A stretch of DNA of 64,000 bases from Afipia massiliensis (GTDB lineage: Bacteria > Pseudomonadota > Alphaproteobacteria > Rhizobiales > Xanthobacteraceae). Numbering within the stretch: the first letter of the stretch is position 1; the number at the start of each line of letters is the position of its first letter. Below the pieces are notes generated by a model. That model did no database searches. It was given only the letters and a program-made list of their open reading frames with translations, and was not told the DNA's origin. A program made the position numbers and the translations under genes. Location: the NCBI RefSeq assembly GCF_014203115.1, contig NZ_JACHIJ010000003.1, positions 620,001 to 684,000 of the forward strand. The letters are read 5' to 3'. This document shows positions 1 to 8,666 of the stretch, in pieces.

Positions 1-436
1 CACCGCTGGCCTTGGCGCTGCCGCAGAATCCGAAGTGCCGCTGACCTATCGGCAGGAGGCGCTGCGCATCACATTCCTCACCGCGCACAAGGCGGAAGAT
101 GCCGGCAATGTCGACTGGTCCGCGCTGACCGATACGAAAATGACCGTCGTGGTCTACATGGGCATGACGGCGGCGCCGACCATTCGTGAAGGCCTCCTCA
201 AAGCGGGACGATCGCCCGACACGCCGGTCGGCGTGTTCGCGCGGGCGACGCGGCCGGATTCCAAGGCCGTGGTTGGCCAACTCCGCGACCTGCCATTACT
301 CGCCGATCAGGTGAAGACCGGTCCCGCGATCCTGATCATTGGCGACGTCGTTTCCCGTTCCGCCCCATGGCGGAATGGAAATCTCCAAGCAACCCCCGAT
401 GACCTCATCTCTGACCTATTGATGGCTGCCGAATGA
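1..436 (+). CDS. cobA: Uroporphyrinogen-III C-methyltransferase (siroheme synthase), C-terminal part only
   Basis: The reading frame is open from base 2 and runs to a TGA at 434-436, so the gene begins left of the window. The visible part matches the end of SUMT enzymes: the 'PLTYRQEALRITFLTAH' region, then a 'VVYMGM' strand, and the terminal 'PAILIIGDVV' strand before the tail. SUMT methylates uroporphyrinogen III to precorrin-2, the precursor of siroheme, which is the cofactor of the sulfite reductase encoded next door. The stop codon overlaps the next start in an ATGA, so the genes are translationally coupled. Whether the missing part also carries the CysG oxidase/ferrochelatase domain cannot be seen. 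Confidence 0.85.
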   Translation, partial: TAGLGAAAESEVPLTYRQEALRITFLTAHKAEDAGNVDWSALTDTKMTVVVYMGMTAAPTIREGLLKAGRSPDTPVGVFARATRPDSKAVVGQLRDLPLLADQVKTGPAILIIGDVVSRSAPWRNGNLQATPDDLISDLLMAAE

Positions 437-744
437 CCTCACCCCTGCAACAGAAAATCAAGATCACCGGTCCCTCCATTGTCACGGCCAACCGCACCGG
501 CGACGGCGCGGTGATTTACCGGACGCCCGCGCACCGATGGTCGGACAGATTGTCCGACGCCGCCATCGTGCGGACCGCAGACGATGCGCGCGCGCTGCTC
601 GCGGAGTCGGTCGCTGATGATATCGGCGCGGTAGGCGCCTACATCGCGCCGGTGGAGATCGGTGAGGATGGCATCCGGCCCGGTAACCTGCGCGAGAAAA
701 TCCGCCAGCAGGGCGTCACCATCGATCTTCTCGTCTCGGCCTGA
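433..744 (+). CDS. DUF2849 domain protein
   Basis: This 103-residue protein starts in the ATGA overlap with the siroheme methyltransferase gene and ends 25 bases before cysI. I recognise it as the DUF2849 family, which in Rhizobiales sits between the SUMT gene and the sulfite reductase gene. It has no signal peptide, membrane segment or cysteine pair, so it is likely cytosolic. Its biochemical role is unknown to me; position in the operon suggests an accessory role in siroheme-dependent sulfite reduction, which is inference only. Confidence 0.75.
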   Translation: MTSPLQQKIKITGPSIVTANRTGDGAVIYRTPAHRWSDRLSDAAIVRTADDARALLAESVADDIGAVGAYIAPVEIGEDGIRPGNLREKIRQQGVTIDLLVSA

Positions 745-769
745 GCCGCGACACCTTAAGGCAATTGTT

Positions 770-2425
770 ATGTACGCTTACGACGAACTCGACCGGACCA
801 TCGTCAACGAACGTGTTTCGGAGTTTCGCGATCAGGTCGCGCGCCGGTTGTCCGGCGAACTGACCGAGGACGAATTCAAGTCACTGCGGCTGATGAACGG
901 CGTCTATCTGCAACTGCATGCCTACATGCTGCGGATCGCGATCCCCTACGGCACGCTGTCGTCGAAGCAGCTGCGGGCGCTGGCGCATGTCGCGCGCAAG
1001 TATGACCGCGGTTACGGCCATTTCACCACCCGGCAGAACATCCAGTACAACTGGATCAAGCTGGCCGAATTGCCCGATGCGCTGGCTGATCTCGCCAAGG
1101 TCGGCATTCACGGCATGCAGACCTCAGGCAATTGCATCCGCAACGTCACTTCCGATCAGTGGGCCGGTGTCGCGCCGGGTGAAGTCGAGGACCCGCGCAT
1201 CTGGGCGGAAATTCTGCGCCAGTATTCGACGCTGCATCCGGAATTCTCGTTCCTGCCGCGCAAGTTCAAGTTCGCGATCACCGCGTCCGATCACGACCGC
1301 GCGGCCATCAAGGTTCATGACATCGGCCTGCGCATTCACCGGAACGCGGCGGGCGAGAGCGGCTTCGAGGTTCTGGTCGGCGGCGGTCTTGGCCGCACCC
1401 CGTTCATCGCCAAGACCATCAACGAATTCGTCAGTCACCGCGACATCCTGAGCTATGTCGAAGCAATTCTGCGCGTCTACAACCAGTACGGCCGCCGCGA
1501 CAATATCTACAAGGCGCGCATCAAGATCCTGGTGCACGAGCTTGGCATCGAGAAATTCAAGCAGGAGGTCGAGGAGGAGTGGGTGCAGATGCGCGACGGC
1601 GCGCTGGCGCTCGACGCCGCCGAGGTTGAAGACATCCGCTCGCGCTTCTTCTATCCGAAGTACGAAAAGCTTGCTGACACGCCGGATGAGCTGAAGAAGG
1701 CGCTGCAGAATCCGAATTTCGAGGCCTGGTACAAGAACTCCGTCGCCGCGCATAAAGCGCCGGGCTACGGCATCGTGACGCTGTCGCTCAAGCCGGTCGG
1801 CGGGCCTCCAGGTGACGCCACCGCCGAGCAGATGGACGAGATTGCCGATCTGGCCGAGAAATATTCGTTCGGCGAAATCCGCGTCGGCCACGAACAGAAT
1901 CTGGCGCTGCCGCATGTCGCCAGGCGCGATCTGCCTGCGCTGTGGCGCGCGCTCGACAAAATCGGCGTCGCGACCCCGAACGTGAATCTCGTCACCGACA
2001 TTATTGCCTGCCCCGGCCTCGATTATTGCTCGCTGGCCAATGCCCGTTCGATCCCGATCGCGCAGGAAATCACCCGCCGGTTCGCCAATCCGGACACCGC
2101 GAACCTGATCGGTCGGCTGCACATCAATATCTCCGGCTGCATCAATGCCTGCGGCCATCACCACGTCGGCCACGTCGGCATTCTCGGCGTCGAGAAGAAC
2201 GGCGAGGAATTTTACCAGATCACCATCGGCGGCCGCGCCGACGAGAACGCCGTTCTCGGTCATCTCGTCGGGCCTGCGGTGCCGTTCGATCAGGTGGCCG
2301 ATGTGATCGAGGATATCGTCGAGGCCTATCTGGCGCTGCGCCAGCGCCCCGATGAACTGTTCGTCGATGCGGTGAAGCGTCTCGGCGTCGAGCCTTTCAA
2401 GGAGCGGGTCTATGCCACTCGTTAA
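770..2425 (+). CDS. cysI: Sulfite reductase hemoprotein (nitrite/sulfite reductase family)
   Basis: The enzyme reduces sulfite to sulfide with six electrons using siroheme coupled to a [4Fe-4S] cluster. From the ATG at 770 it has 551 residues, the usual length. The cluster and siroheme ligands are visible as a CX5C pair (about C414 and C420) and a CX3C pair (about C457 and C461, in 'SGCINACGHHH'). The two ferredoxin-like half domains typical of the fold precede them. The open frame continues upstream to 662, but that stretch lies inside the DUF2849 gene; the start at 770 gives the natural 'MYAYDELDR' N-terminus. No flavoprotein partner (CysJ) is next to it, so the electron donor is probably ferredoxin. 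It overlaps the next gene by 14 bases. Confidence 0.92.
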   Translation: MYAYDELDRTIVNERVSEFRDQVARRLSGELTEDEFKSLRLMNGVYLQLHAYMLRIAIPYGTLSSKQLRALAHVARKYDRGYGHFTTRQNIQYNWIKLAELPDALADLAKVGIHGMQTSGNCIRNVTSDQWAGVAPGEVEDPRIWAEILRQYSTLHPEFSFLPRKFKFAITASDHDRAAIKVHDIGLRIHRNAAGESGFEVLVGGGLGRTPFIAKTINEFVSHRDILSYVEAILRVYNQYGRRDNIYKARIKILVHELGIEKFKQEVEEEWVQMRDGALALDAAEVEDIRSRFFYPKYEKLADTPDELKKALQNPNFEAWYKNSVAAHKAPGYGIVTLSLKPVGGPPGDATAEQMDEIADLAEKYSFGEIRVGHEQNLALPHVARRDLPALWRALDKIGVATPNVNLVTDIIACPGLDYCSLANARSIPIAQEITRRFANPDTANLIGRLHINISGCINACGHHHVGHVGILGVEKNGEEFYQITIGGRADENAVLGHLVGPAVPFDQVADVIEDIVEAYLALRQRPDELFVDAVKRLGVEPFKERVYATR

Positions 2426-2924
2426 GGGCAACACCGTCGTCGCCGACGACTACGTGCATCTGGCCGACGATGCGGAGCTTCCCGCTGACGGCGCAGTGCT
2501 GGTTTCGGCCGTGCGGTTTCTCGCCGATCCCGAGGCTGCGCTGTCGCGCAAGGACAAAACCGGCGTGATCTGGCCGAACAATCGCGATGTCGACGATCTG
2601 CTGCCGCATCTCGACCGACTGGCGGCGGTGGCGCTGGTGTTTCCGGTGTTCCGGGATGGTCGTGCCTACACCCAAGCGCGCCTGCTGCGCGAGCGCTTCA
2701 AGTTTCGCGGCGAATTGCGCGCCACCGGTCAGGTGCTGCGCGACCAGTTCGTGTTCATGTTGCGCGCCGGGTTCGATGCTTTCGAAGTGAAGAAGCAGAG
2801 CGACGCCGAGGCCTTCGTCAGCGTCGCGAAGCGTTATTCGGTTTTTTATCAGCCGACCGGCGACGGCCGCATCACCGCGTTTCACCGCCGGCTGATGCAT
2901 CTGCCGGAAGGAGTGCGTTCATGA
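2412..2924 (+). CDS. DUF934 family protein of the sulfite reductase operon
   Basis: This 170-residue protein belongs to the DUF934 family, recognised from the central 'ALVFPVFRDGRAYTQARLL' block and the 'RATGQVLRDQ' region that follows. It starts inside the end of cysI (14-base overlap) and its own stop overlaps the start of cysH, so it lies in the middle of a tightly coupled operon. DUF934 genes are linked to cysI in many proteobacteria. The protein has no cofactor motif I can identify. A role in sulfite reductase assembly or electron supply is a reasonable inference, not something shown here. Confidence 0.8.
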   Translation: MPLVKGNTVVADDYVHLADDAELPADGAVLVSAVRFLADPEAALSRKDKTGVIWPNNRDVDDLLPHLDRLAAVALVFPVFRDGRAYTQARLLRERFKFRGELRATGQVLRDQFVFMLRAGFDAFEVKKQSDAEAFVSVAKRYSVFYQPTGDGRITAFHRRLMHLPEGVRS

Positions 2925-3670
2925 CCACCGCTGCACCCTCATTCCTGTCGCAGACTCCCGCGAGTCCATCATCATCGCTGATCGTTGCGGAAGCTGCCGA
3001 GCTTGACCGCGCGCTTGCCAAGGCATCGCCGGGGGAAATCATCGCGGCTGCCGTGCGGCAAGTCGGTCGTGACAGGTTGGCTGTCGTGTCATCGTTCGGC
3101 ACGGAATCCGCGGCGCTCCTGAAGATTGCAGCCGATGTCGATCCGGCGATTCCGGTGGTGTTTCTCGATACCGGCTGGCTGTTCGAGGAAACGCTGGCCT
3201 ATCGCGATACGCTGACCAAGCTTCTCGGATTGACCGATGTGCGCACGATTCATCCGCTGAGCGATACGCTGGCGCGCGAGGACAAGGATCGAGATCTGTG
3301 GTTTTCGAATCCGGATCAGTGCTGCTTCATCCGCAAGGTGGAACCGCTGGCGCGCGCGCTGTCATCGTTCGACGGCTGGATCAACGGCCGCAAGCGGTTT
3401 CAGGGCGGCGACCGCGCCGCAATTCCCGTCGTCGAAGCTGACGGTGCGCGGCTGAAATTCAATCCGCTCGCCAATGTGTTGCAGGACGAATTGAAAGCGC
3501 TGTATGCGGCGATGGATCTTCCGCCGCATCCATTGGTCGCATCCGGGTTCAGCTCGATCGGGTGTATGCCTTGCACCAGCCGCACGCTCCCCGGCGAGGA
3601 TCCGCGCGCGGGCCGTTGGCGCGACAGAGGCAAGACGGAGTGCGGTATTCACGTCACCAAAACCTCTTAA
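2921..3670 (+). CDS. cysH: Adenylylsulfate (APS)-type sulfonucleotide reductase with Fe-S cluster motif
   Basis: The enzyme reduces activated sulfate to sulfite. Its 249 residues carry the PP-loop-like 'SSFGTESA' (about 58-64) and the catalytic 'KTECGIH' with C241. It also has the CC pair (C134, C135) and a CX2C pair (C215, C218), which together bind a [4Fe-4S] cluster. That four-cysteine set marks the bacterial assimilatory group that uses APS directly, in contrast to the cluster-free PAPS enzymes of enteric bacteria. The first 25 residues are a low-complexity Ser/Pro-rich extension. The start overlaps the stop of the DUF934 gene. APS reductase substrate preference is inferred from the cysteines. 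Confidence 0.9.
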   Translation: MTTAAPSFLSQTPASPSSSLIVAEAAELDRALAKASPGEIIAAAVRQVGRDRLAVVSSFGTESAALLKIAADVDPAIPVVFLDTGWLFEETLAYRDTLTKLLGLTDVRTIHPLSDTLAREDKDRDLWFSNPDQCCFIRKVEPLARALSSFDGWINGRKRFQGGDRAAIPVVEADGARLKFNPLANVLQDELKALYAAMDLPPHPLVASGFSSIGCMPCTSRTLPGEDPRAGRWRDRGKTECGIHVTKTS

Positions 3671-3686
3671 AATTTTGCCTTCTTGA

Positions 3687-3752
3687 AAATCGCGATTTCT
3701 TGGAACGTTTGTCCAGCAAGCTTGCTAAGAATGAAATCCGGTTTCGTTGACA
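3687..3752 (+). promoter_or_regulatory. Possible promoter region between cysH and the sulfate transporter genes
   Basis: The 154-base gap between cysH and sbp contains a perfect 12-base palindrome, AAATCGCGATTT, at 3687-3698 and a good -35 hexamer, TTGACA, at 3747-3752. No convincing -10 hexamer follows at the right spacing. The gap suggests that the transporter genes can be transcribed separately from cysI-cysH. The palindrome could be a regulator site, but I cannot name the regulator. Confidence 0.3.
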
Positions 3753-3824
3753 TAACCACGCGATTTCCAGAGTTTCACGCCTTCCCTGATGGCGATGATG
3801 CCGTCAGTTCGAATGGAGCTTGAA

Positions 3825-4829
3825 ATGGTTCGCCCCAATCCTGTTATCGCCCGTCTCCTGGTGGCTGGAAGTTTGATCTGGGCTGGTTCTGCGCTTGCCG
3901 CGGATGTATCGCTGCTGAACGTGTCGTACGATCCGACGCGCGAGCTGTACTCCGATTTCAACAAGGCGTTCTCCGCCGCGTACCAGAAGGACACCGGCAA
4001 GAGCATCGAGATCAAGCAGTCGCATGGCGGATCGGGTTCGCAGGCGCGCTCGGTGATCGATGGTTTGAAGGCCGACGTGGTGACGCTGGCGCTCGCCTAT
4101 GACATCGACGCCATCGCGGGCAAGAACCTGATCGCGAAAGACTGGCAGACAAAGCTGCCGCAGAATTCGTCGCCCTATACCTCGACCATCGTGTTCCTCG
4201 TGCGCAAGGGCAACCCCAAGGGCATCAAGGACTGGGACGATCTGGTGAAGAGCGGTGTGCAGGTTATCACGCCAAACCCCAAGACGTCGGGCGGCGCGCG
4301 CTGGAATTATCTCGCGGCGTGGGGCTACGGCCTCAAGAAGTTCGGCTCGCAGGACAAGGCCAAGGCATTCGTCGGCGACATTTTCAAGAACGTGCCGGTG
4401 CTGGACACGGGCGCGCGCGGCTCGACCGTGACATTCGTCGAGCGCGGTGTCGGTGACGTGCTGCTGGCGTGGGAGAACGAAGCCTTCCTTGCAGTGAAGG
4501 AATTCGGCAAGGACAAGTTCGAGATCGTGGCGCCACCGCTGTCGATCCTGGCCGAGCCGCCGATTGCGCTGGTGGATACGGTGGCCGACAGGAAAGGCAC
4601 CCGTGCCGCGGCTGAAGCTTACCTGAAATACTGGTACACCAAGGAAGGCCAGGAAATCGCGGCGCGGAATTTCTACCGCCCCCGCGATGCCGCGGTCGGC
4701 GAGAAGTATGCAGACTCCTTTGCAAAGGTTAACCTTTTCACCATCGACGACGTGTTCGGCGGCTGGACCAAGGCGCAAAAGGAACACTTCGGTGAAGGCG
4801 GCGTTTTCGATCAGATCTACAAGAACTGA
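3825..4829 (+). CDS. sbp: Sulfate ABC transporter periplasmic substrate-binding protein
   Basis: The product captures sulfate (or thiosulfate) in the periplasm and delivers it to the CysT-CysW-CysA transporter encoded downstream. It has a clear signal peptide ending 'GSALA' followed by the mature '[17 protein letters not shown]', the standard opening of Sbp/CysP proteins. The '[16 protein letters not shown]' and '[19 protein letters not shown]' motifs of the family are intact. I chose the ATG at 3825 because GGAG lies just upstream; ATGs at 3813 and 3789 are in frame but would put extra residues before the signal peptide. The length of 334 residues is normal. Confidence 0.93.
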   Translation: MVRPNPVIARLLVAGSLIWAGSALAADVSLLNVSYDPTRELYSDFNKAFSAAYQKDTGKSIEIKQSHGGSGSQARSVIDGLKADVVTLALAYDIDAIAGKNLIAKDWQTKLPQNSSPYTSTIVFLVRKGNPKGIKDWDDLVKSGVQVITPNPKTSGGARWNYLAAWGYGLKKFGSQDKAKAFVGDIFKNVPVLDTGARGSTVTFVERGVGDVLLAWENEAFLAVKEFGKDKFEIVAPPLSILAEPPIALVDTVADRKGTRAAAEAYLKYWYTKEGQEIAARNFYRPRDAAVGEKYADSFAKVNLFTIDDVFGGWTKAQKEHFGEGGVFDQIYKN

Positions 4830-4861
4830 GGATCGAAGTTGTAGGTTAGGGCGCTCTCTGC

Positions 4862-4944
4862 CGTCATGCCCGGGCTTGTCCCGGGCATCCACGTCTTGGA
4901 CGAAGAGGAAGACGTGGATGGCCGGAATAAATCCGGCCATGACG
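4862..4944. repeat. Complex palindromic intergenic repeat
   Basis: Outer arms CGTCATG (4862-4868) and CATGACG (4938-4944) enclose a cross-shaped set of inverted repeats. The left side has a GCCCGGG / CCCGGGC hairpin, the right side a GGCCGGA / TCCGGCC hairpin, and the middle an ATCCACGTCTT / AAGACGTGGAT stem. Repeats of this build are scattered between genes in Bradyrhizobium-type genomes. It lies between sbp and cysT, so it could stabilise the sbp mRNA or attenuate read-through. Confidence 0.75.
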
Positions 4945-4978
4945 AACGAGGGTACAGGTTTTGGAGTTGGGGGGCATC

Positions 4979-5821
4979 GTGAGCGGAGGAACGGGACGAC
5001 GACGGGCATTGCCGGGCTTTGGCCTCACCATGGGGCTGACGCTGACATGGCTGTCGATTATCGTTCTCATTCCGCTCGCGGGCCTTTTCCTCAAAACCTC
5101 TGAACTCAGCCTCGTCCAGTTCTGGGACATCCTCACCGCGCGCCGCACGCTTAACGCGCTGAGGATTTCGTTTGGCCTCGCGTTCCTGGCCGCGCTCGTC
5201 AATCTCGTGATGGGCATGATCATCGTCTGGGTGCTGGTGCGCTACCGGTTTCCCGGCCGACGCATCTTCGACGCCATCGTCGATATTCCCTTCGCGCTGC
5301 CGACTGCCGTGGCCGGTGTCGCGCTGACTGCGCTGTTCGCGCAAAAGGGCTGGCTCGGCGCGCCGCTGGCTGAGATGGGCATTAAAGTTGCTTTCACGCC
5401 GATCGGCATTTTCGTGGCGATGATCTTCATCGGGTTTCCGTTCGTGGTGCGCACGGTGCAGCCGGTGCTGATCGATCTGGAAATCGAGGTCGAGGAGGCG
5501 GCGGCAAGCCTCGGCGCGTCGCGCTGGGACATCATCCGGCGCGTGATCCTGCCGAGCCTGACGCCCGCGATCCTGACCGGCTTTGCGCTGGCGTTCGCCC
5601 GTGCTGTCGGTGAATACGGTTCGGTGATCTTCATCGCCGGCAATCTGCCGAACGTGTCGGAAATCGCGCCGCTTTTGATCGTGATCCGGCTGTCGGAATT
5701 CCGTTATGCGGATGCGACGGCGATTGCCGTGATCATGCTGATCGTCTCGTTCCTCATCATTTTCACCATCAATCGCATTCAACGCTGGGCGCAGACGCGC
5801 GGCGTTTCGGTTGCGGTCTAG
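4979..5821 (+). CDS. cysT: Sulfate ABC transporter permease CysT
   Basis: This inner-membrane permease subunit pairs with CysW to form the sulfate channel. About six hydrophobic segments are visible, and the cytoplasmic coupling motif reads 'EEAAASLGASRWDIIRRVILPSL', the EAA loop that contacts the ATPase. The GTG at 4979 is preceded at good distance by a run of six G, so I prefer it to the TTG at 4961. This gives 280 residues, the normal size. The gene follows the palindromic repeat and is followed by cysW after 12 bases. Confidence 0.92.
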   Translation: MSGGTGRRRALPGFGLTMGLTLTWLSIIVLIPLAGLFLKTSELSLVQFWDILTARRTLNALRISFGLAFLAALVNLVMGMIIVWVLVRYRFPGRRIFDAIVDIPFALPTAVAGVALTALFAQKGWLGAPLAEMGIKVAFTPIGIFVAMIFIGFPFVVRTVQPVLIDLEIEVEEAAASLGASRWDIIRRVILPSLTPAILTGFALAFARAVGEYGSVIFIAGNLPNVSEIAPLLIVIRLSEFRYADATAIAVIMLIVSFLIIFTINRIQRWAQTRGVSVAV

Positions 5822-5833
5822 GCGGCAACGATC

Positions 5834-6700
5834 ATGGTGATCAACAGACCCGCAACGCCGTCGGCGCACGAGATTCGCACCGAACCATTTCTGGTGCGAT
5901 GGACCCTGATCACTATCGCAATCACGTTCCTGACCATCTTTGTGGTGCTGCCGCTGGTCGTGGTGTTCACCGAGGCGTTCTCGAAGGGCATCGGCGCCTA
6001 CCTTGCCGCACTGTCGGATCCGGAAGCGCTCTCCGCGATCCGGCTGACGCTGACCGTCGCCGCGATATCGGTGGGACTCAATCTGGTCTTCGGGGTGATC
6101 GCCGCGTGGGCCATCGCGAAGTTCGAATTTCGCGGCAAGGTGTTCCTGATCACGCTGATCGATTTGCCGTTCTCGGTCAGTCCGGTGATCTCCGGTCTGG
6201 TGTTCGTGCTGCTGTTCGGCGCCCAGGGCTATTTCGGTGCCTGGCTGATGGAGCACAACGTGCAGATCCTGTTCGCGGTGCCTGGCATCGCGCTGGCGAC
6301 CACCTTCGTGACGTTCCCGTTCGTGGCGCGCGAGCTGATCCCGCTGATGCAGGAGCAGGGCACCCAGGAAGAAGAGGCGGCGATCTCGCTCGGCGCGTCC
6401 GGGCTGCGCACCTTCCTGCGCGTGACCATCCCCAATATCAAATGGGGCATCCTGTACGGCGTGCTGCTGTGCAACGCCCGCGCCATGGGCGAATTCGGCG
6501 CGGTTTCCGTGGTCTCCGGCCATATCCGCGGCGAAACCAACACCATGCCGCTGCTCGTCGAAATCCTGTACAATGAGTACCAGTTTGTGGCTTCGTTCGC
6601 GATCGCGTCGTTGCTCGCATTCCTGGCGCTCGTCACGCTGATCGTGAAAACGGTCCTCGAAAGCCATCTCGAAGAAGGACAGACCGCAAGTGACGATTGA
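5834..6700 (+). CDS. cysW: Sulfate ABC transporter permease CysW
   Basis: This is the second permease subunit of the sulfate importer, 288 residues with about six membrane spans. The EAA-type coupling loop reads '[24 protein letters not shown]'-like and is preceded by '[14 protein letters not shown]', which is characteristic of CysW. It begins 12 bases after cysT and its end overlaps the start of cysA by 11 bases, so cysT, cysW and cysA are made from one transcript. Confidence 0.93.
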   Translation: MVINRPATPSAHEIRTEPFLVRWTLITIAITFLTIFVVLPLVVVFTEAFSKGIGAYLAALSDPEALSAIRLTLTVAAISVGLNLVFGVIAAWAIAKFEFRGKVFLITLIDLPFSVSPVISGLVFVLLFGAQGYFGAWLMEHNVQILFAVPGIALATTFVTFPFVARELIPLMQEQGTQEEEAAISLGASGLRTFLRVTIPNIKWGILYGVLLCNARAMGEFGAVSVVSGHIRGETNTMPLLVEILYNEYQFVASFAIASLLAFLALVTLIVKTVLESHLEEGQTASDD

Positions 6701-7739
6701 AGTCCGCAATATCGTGAAAAAGTTCGGCACCTTTGCCGCGCTCGACAATGTCGATCTCAAGGTCGCCACCGGCGAGCTGGTGGCGCTGCTCGGGCCGTCA
6801 GGATCGGGCAAGACCTCGCTGCTGCGCATCATCGCCGGCCTCGACTGGCCCGATGAAGGCTCGGTGATTTTCGACGGCGAGGATGCGCTGTCGCGCGGCG
6901 CGGGCGAGCGTCACGTCGGCTTCGTGTTCCAGCACTACGCGCTGTTCCGCCACATGAGTGTGTTCGAGAACGTCGCCTTCGGGCTGCGGGTACAGCCGCG
7001 CGCCGTCCGCAAGGACGAGGTGCATATCCGGAAGCGGGTGAAGGAACTGCTCGATCTGGTGCAACTCGACTGGCTGGCGGATCGCTATCCGAGCCAGTTG
7101 TCCGGCGGCCAGCGCCAGCGCATCGCACTCGCCCGTGCGCTCGCCATCGAACCGCGCATCCTGCTGCTCGACGAGCCGTTCGGCGCGCTCGACGCCAAGG
7201 TGCGCAAGGAATTGCGCCGCTGGCTGCGCCAGCTTCACGACGAGATTCATGTCACCTCGATTTTCGTGACCCACGATCAGGAAGAAGCGCTGGAAGTCGC
7301 CAACCGCGTGGTGGTGATGGACAAGGGCAGGATCGAGCAGATCGGTACGCCGGGTGATGTGTACGACAATCCGGCGACGGCGTTCGTTCACGGCTTTATC
7401 GGCGAATCCATCGTGCTGCCGGTGCAGGTGTCGGACGGCAAGGTCCGGCTTGGCGACAAGGTGCTGAACCTTGAGCCGCGCGATGCGGCGTCCGGCCCAT
7501 CGAACCTGTTTATTCGCCGTCATGACGTTTCGATCGTGCCGAACGGCAGCGGCATCTTCGAGGGTGACGTCAAGCATGTGCGTGCGTTCGGGCCGACCCA
7601 GCGCGCCGATGTGGTGCTGCACAACGGCGCCAACGAAACCCTGATCGAGATCGATGCACCGCGCGACCGCGATCTCAAGCCCGGCGACGTGGTCAGCCTG
7701 CAGCCCCGGCGCTACCGGCTGTTTCCGGCGGCTTCCTGA
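6690..7739 (+). CDS. cysA: Sulfate/thiosulfate import ATP-binding protein CysA
   Basis: This ATPase drives sulfate import through CysT-CysW. In 349 residues it has Walker A 'GPSGSGKT' (35-42), the signature 'LSGGQ' (137-141) and Walker B 'ILLLDEP' (157-163). A C-terminal regulatory domain of about 110 residues follows, as in other CysA proteins. The start is the GTG at 6690, inside the end of cysW, preceded by GAAGAAGGA as ribosome binding site. It is the last gene of the sulfate block. Confidence 0.94.
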   Translation: MTIEVRNIVKKFGTFAALDNVDLKVATGELVALLGPSGSGKTSLLRIIAGLDWPDEGSVIFDGEDALSRGAGERHVGFVFQHYALFRHMSVFENVAFGLRVQPRAVRKDEVHIRKRVKELLDLVQLDWLADRYPSQLSGGQRQRIALARALAIEPRILLLDEPFGALDAKVRKELRRWLRQLHDEIHVTSIFVTHDQEEALEVANRVVVMDKGRIEQIGTPGDVYDNPATAFVHGFIGESIVLPVQVSDGKVRLGDKVLNLEPRDAASGPSNLFIRRHDVSIVPNGSGIFEGDVKHVRAFGPTQRADVVLHNGANETLIEIDAPRDRDLKPGDVVSLQPRRYRLFPAAS

Positions 7740-7763
7740 CGCGACGACCTCTACTTGATTGTC

Positions 7764-7786
7764 ATCACCGGGCTTGTCCCGGTGAT
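7764..7786. repeat. Short hairpin after cysA, half of a palindromic repeat
   Basis: ATCACCGGG and CCCGGTGAT form a perfect nine-base stem around CTTGT, 24 bases after the cysA stop. The loop and the G/C core match the left hairpin of the repeat at 4862, so it looks like a partial copy. There is no T run, so it would act as an mRNA 3' end rather than a classic terminator. Confidence 0.55.
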
Positions 7787-7888
7787 CTCGATCAGCGAGG
7801 CATGTGGTTCCCCTCCCAATTAGCCGCGCGTTCACCTTTCAGCCACTGTTGGTGTGCAACAAACGCCGACCGACGGTTGGGGAATCAC

Positions 7889-8398
7889 ATGATACGTGCG
7901 GCGGGGGCCATTCTGGCGCTGGCGATTTTGAGCGGCTGTGGGACGGGCGGCGACACGTCCACCGAGCAGCCGGCATTCTATCTCAGCATGGCCAGTGCCG
8001 GTGCGAAGCTCGATCCCAACGTCGCGGCCTCGATGATCTCCGGCTACCGGCAGAACAACGGCCTTGGCGCGGTTCAGGTCGATCCGCTGCTGATGAAGGC
8101 GGCCGAGACCCAGTCGCAGGCGATGGGCGCCCGCAACAAGCTCGACCACAATGTCGCCGGGACCCTCGACAAGCGCATCAAGGCCTCGGGTTTCGACGCC
8201 ACCAAGGCGGTCGAAAACGTGTCGGCGGGCTATCACACCCTGGCCGAAGCCTTCTCCGGCTGGCGGGATTCGCCGCCCCATAAGGCCAATATGCTGACCA
8301 GCGGTGTCACAAAAATGGGCATCGCGGCGACCTATGTTCCGAACACCAAATACAAGGTGTTCTGGACGCTGATCCTTGCGGCGCCGGATTCCAGATAA
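7889..8398 (+). CDS. CAP (SCP/PR-1)-domain lipoprotein
   Basis: The ATG at 7889 opens a lipoprotein signal with lipobox 'ILSGC' (cysteine near residue 17), so the protein is probably lipid-anchored in the cell envelope. The mature part is a bacterial CAP domain: 'NKLDHNVAG', 'AVENVSAGY' and 'WRDSPPHKANML' supply the His, Glu and His residues that line the CAP cavity. The total is 169 residues. The open frame extends upstream to 7802, but that stretch does not look like protein. The gene stands alone, 150 bases after cysA. CAP proteins have varied functions and the target here is unknown. Confidence 0.8.
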   Translation: MIRAAGAILALAILSGCGTGGDTSTEQPAFYLSMASAGAKLDPNVAASMISGYRQNNGLGAVQVDPLLMKAAETQSQAMGARNKLDHNVAGTLDKRIKASGFDATKAVENVSAGYHTLAEAFSGWRDSPPHKANMLTSGVTKMGIAATYVPNTKYKVFWTLILAAPDSR

Positions 8399-8416
8399 AT
8401 CTTCTGTGACGTTCCC

Positions 8417-8492
8417 CTAGTGGTCCGATTCCAACATTCGCATCCCGTTTCAGCAGGCGTTTCTGCGAATGTTGGAATCAAAGGACCACTAG
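8417..8492. repeat. Long bulged palindrome, first of a tandem pair
   Basis: The left arm CTAGTGGTCC plus GATTCCAACATTCGCA (8417-8442) pairs with the right arm ending GGACCACTAG at 8492. The only irregularity is a three-base bulge, read as TTT on the complementary strand of the right arm. The stem is about 26 base pairs. It lies in the 268-base gap between the CAP lipoprotein and patatin genes, which contains no gene. Confidence 0.8.
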
Positions 8493-8505
8493 CAAATACA
8501 AGTTT

Positions 8506-8583
8506 CTAGTGGAGTTTTGGATTTGACATTCGCGTTGCGAACTCGCGGCTGGTGACGTGCGAATGTCAAATCCACTCCACTAG
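8506..8583. repeat. Long bulged palindrome, second of a tandem pair
   Basis: The left arm starts CTAGTGGAGT at 8506, and the right arm ends ACTCCACTAG at 8583, with GATTTGACATTCGC paired to GCGAATGTCAAATC inside. Again a TTT bulge breaks the stem at the same depth, but here in the left arm. It shares its CTAGTGG ends and the ATTCGC core with the neighbouring palindrome, so both belong to one repeat family. Confidence 0.8.
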
Positions 8584-8666
8584 ATGATTTTGGCCAATTG
8601 ACGCGGCTGCGAACAGAGGCCACCGTACTGCAGCATTGGTTCCCCAATGCTGTTCAGTGATGGCTC

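Noticed and set aside
1124-2434. Long open frame on the minus strand opposite cysI (436 codons)
   Set aside because: It is antisense to a well-recognised gene and its translation is compositionally odd with no family match; high GC creates such shadow frames throughout the window.
4817-6832. Very long minus-strand open frame (671 codons) opposite cysT and cysW
   Set aside because: The translation is an Arg/His/Asp/Glu-rich string typical of antisense GC-rich DNA, and the plus strand encodes two clear permeases.
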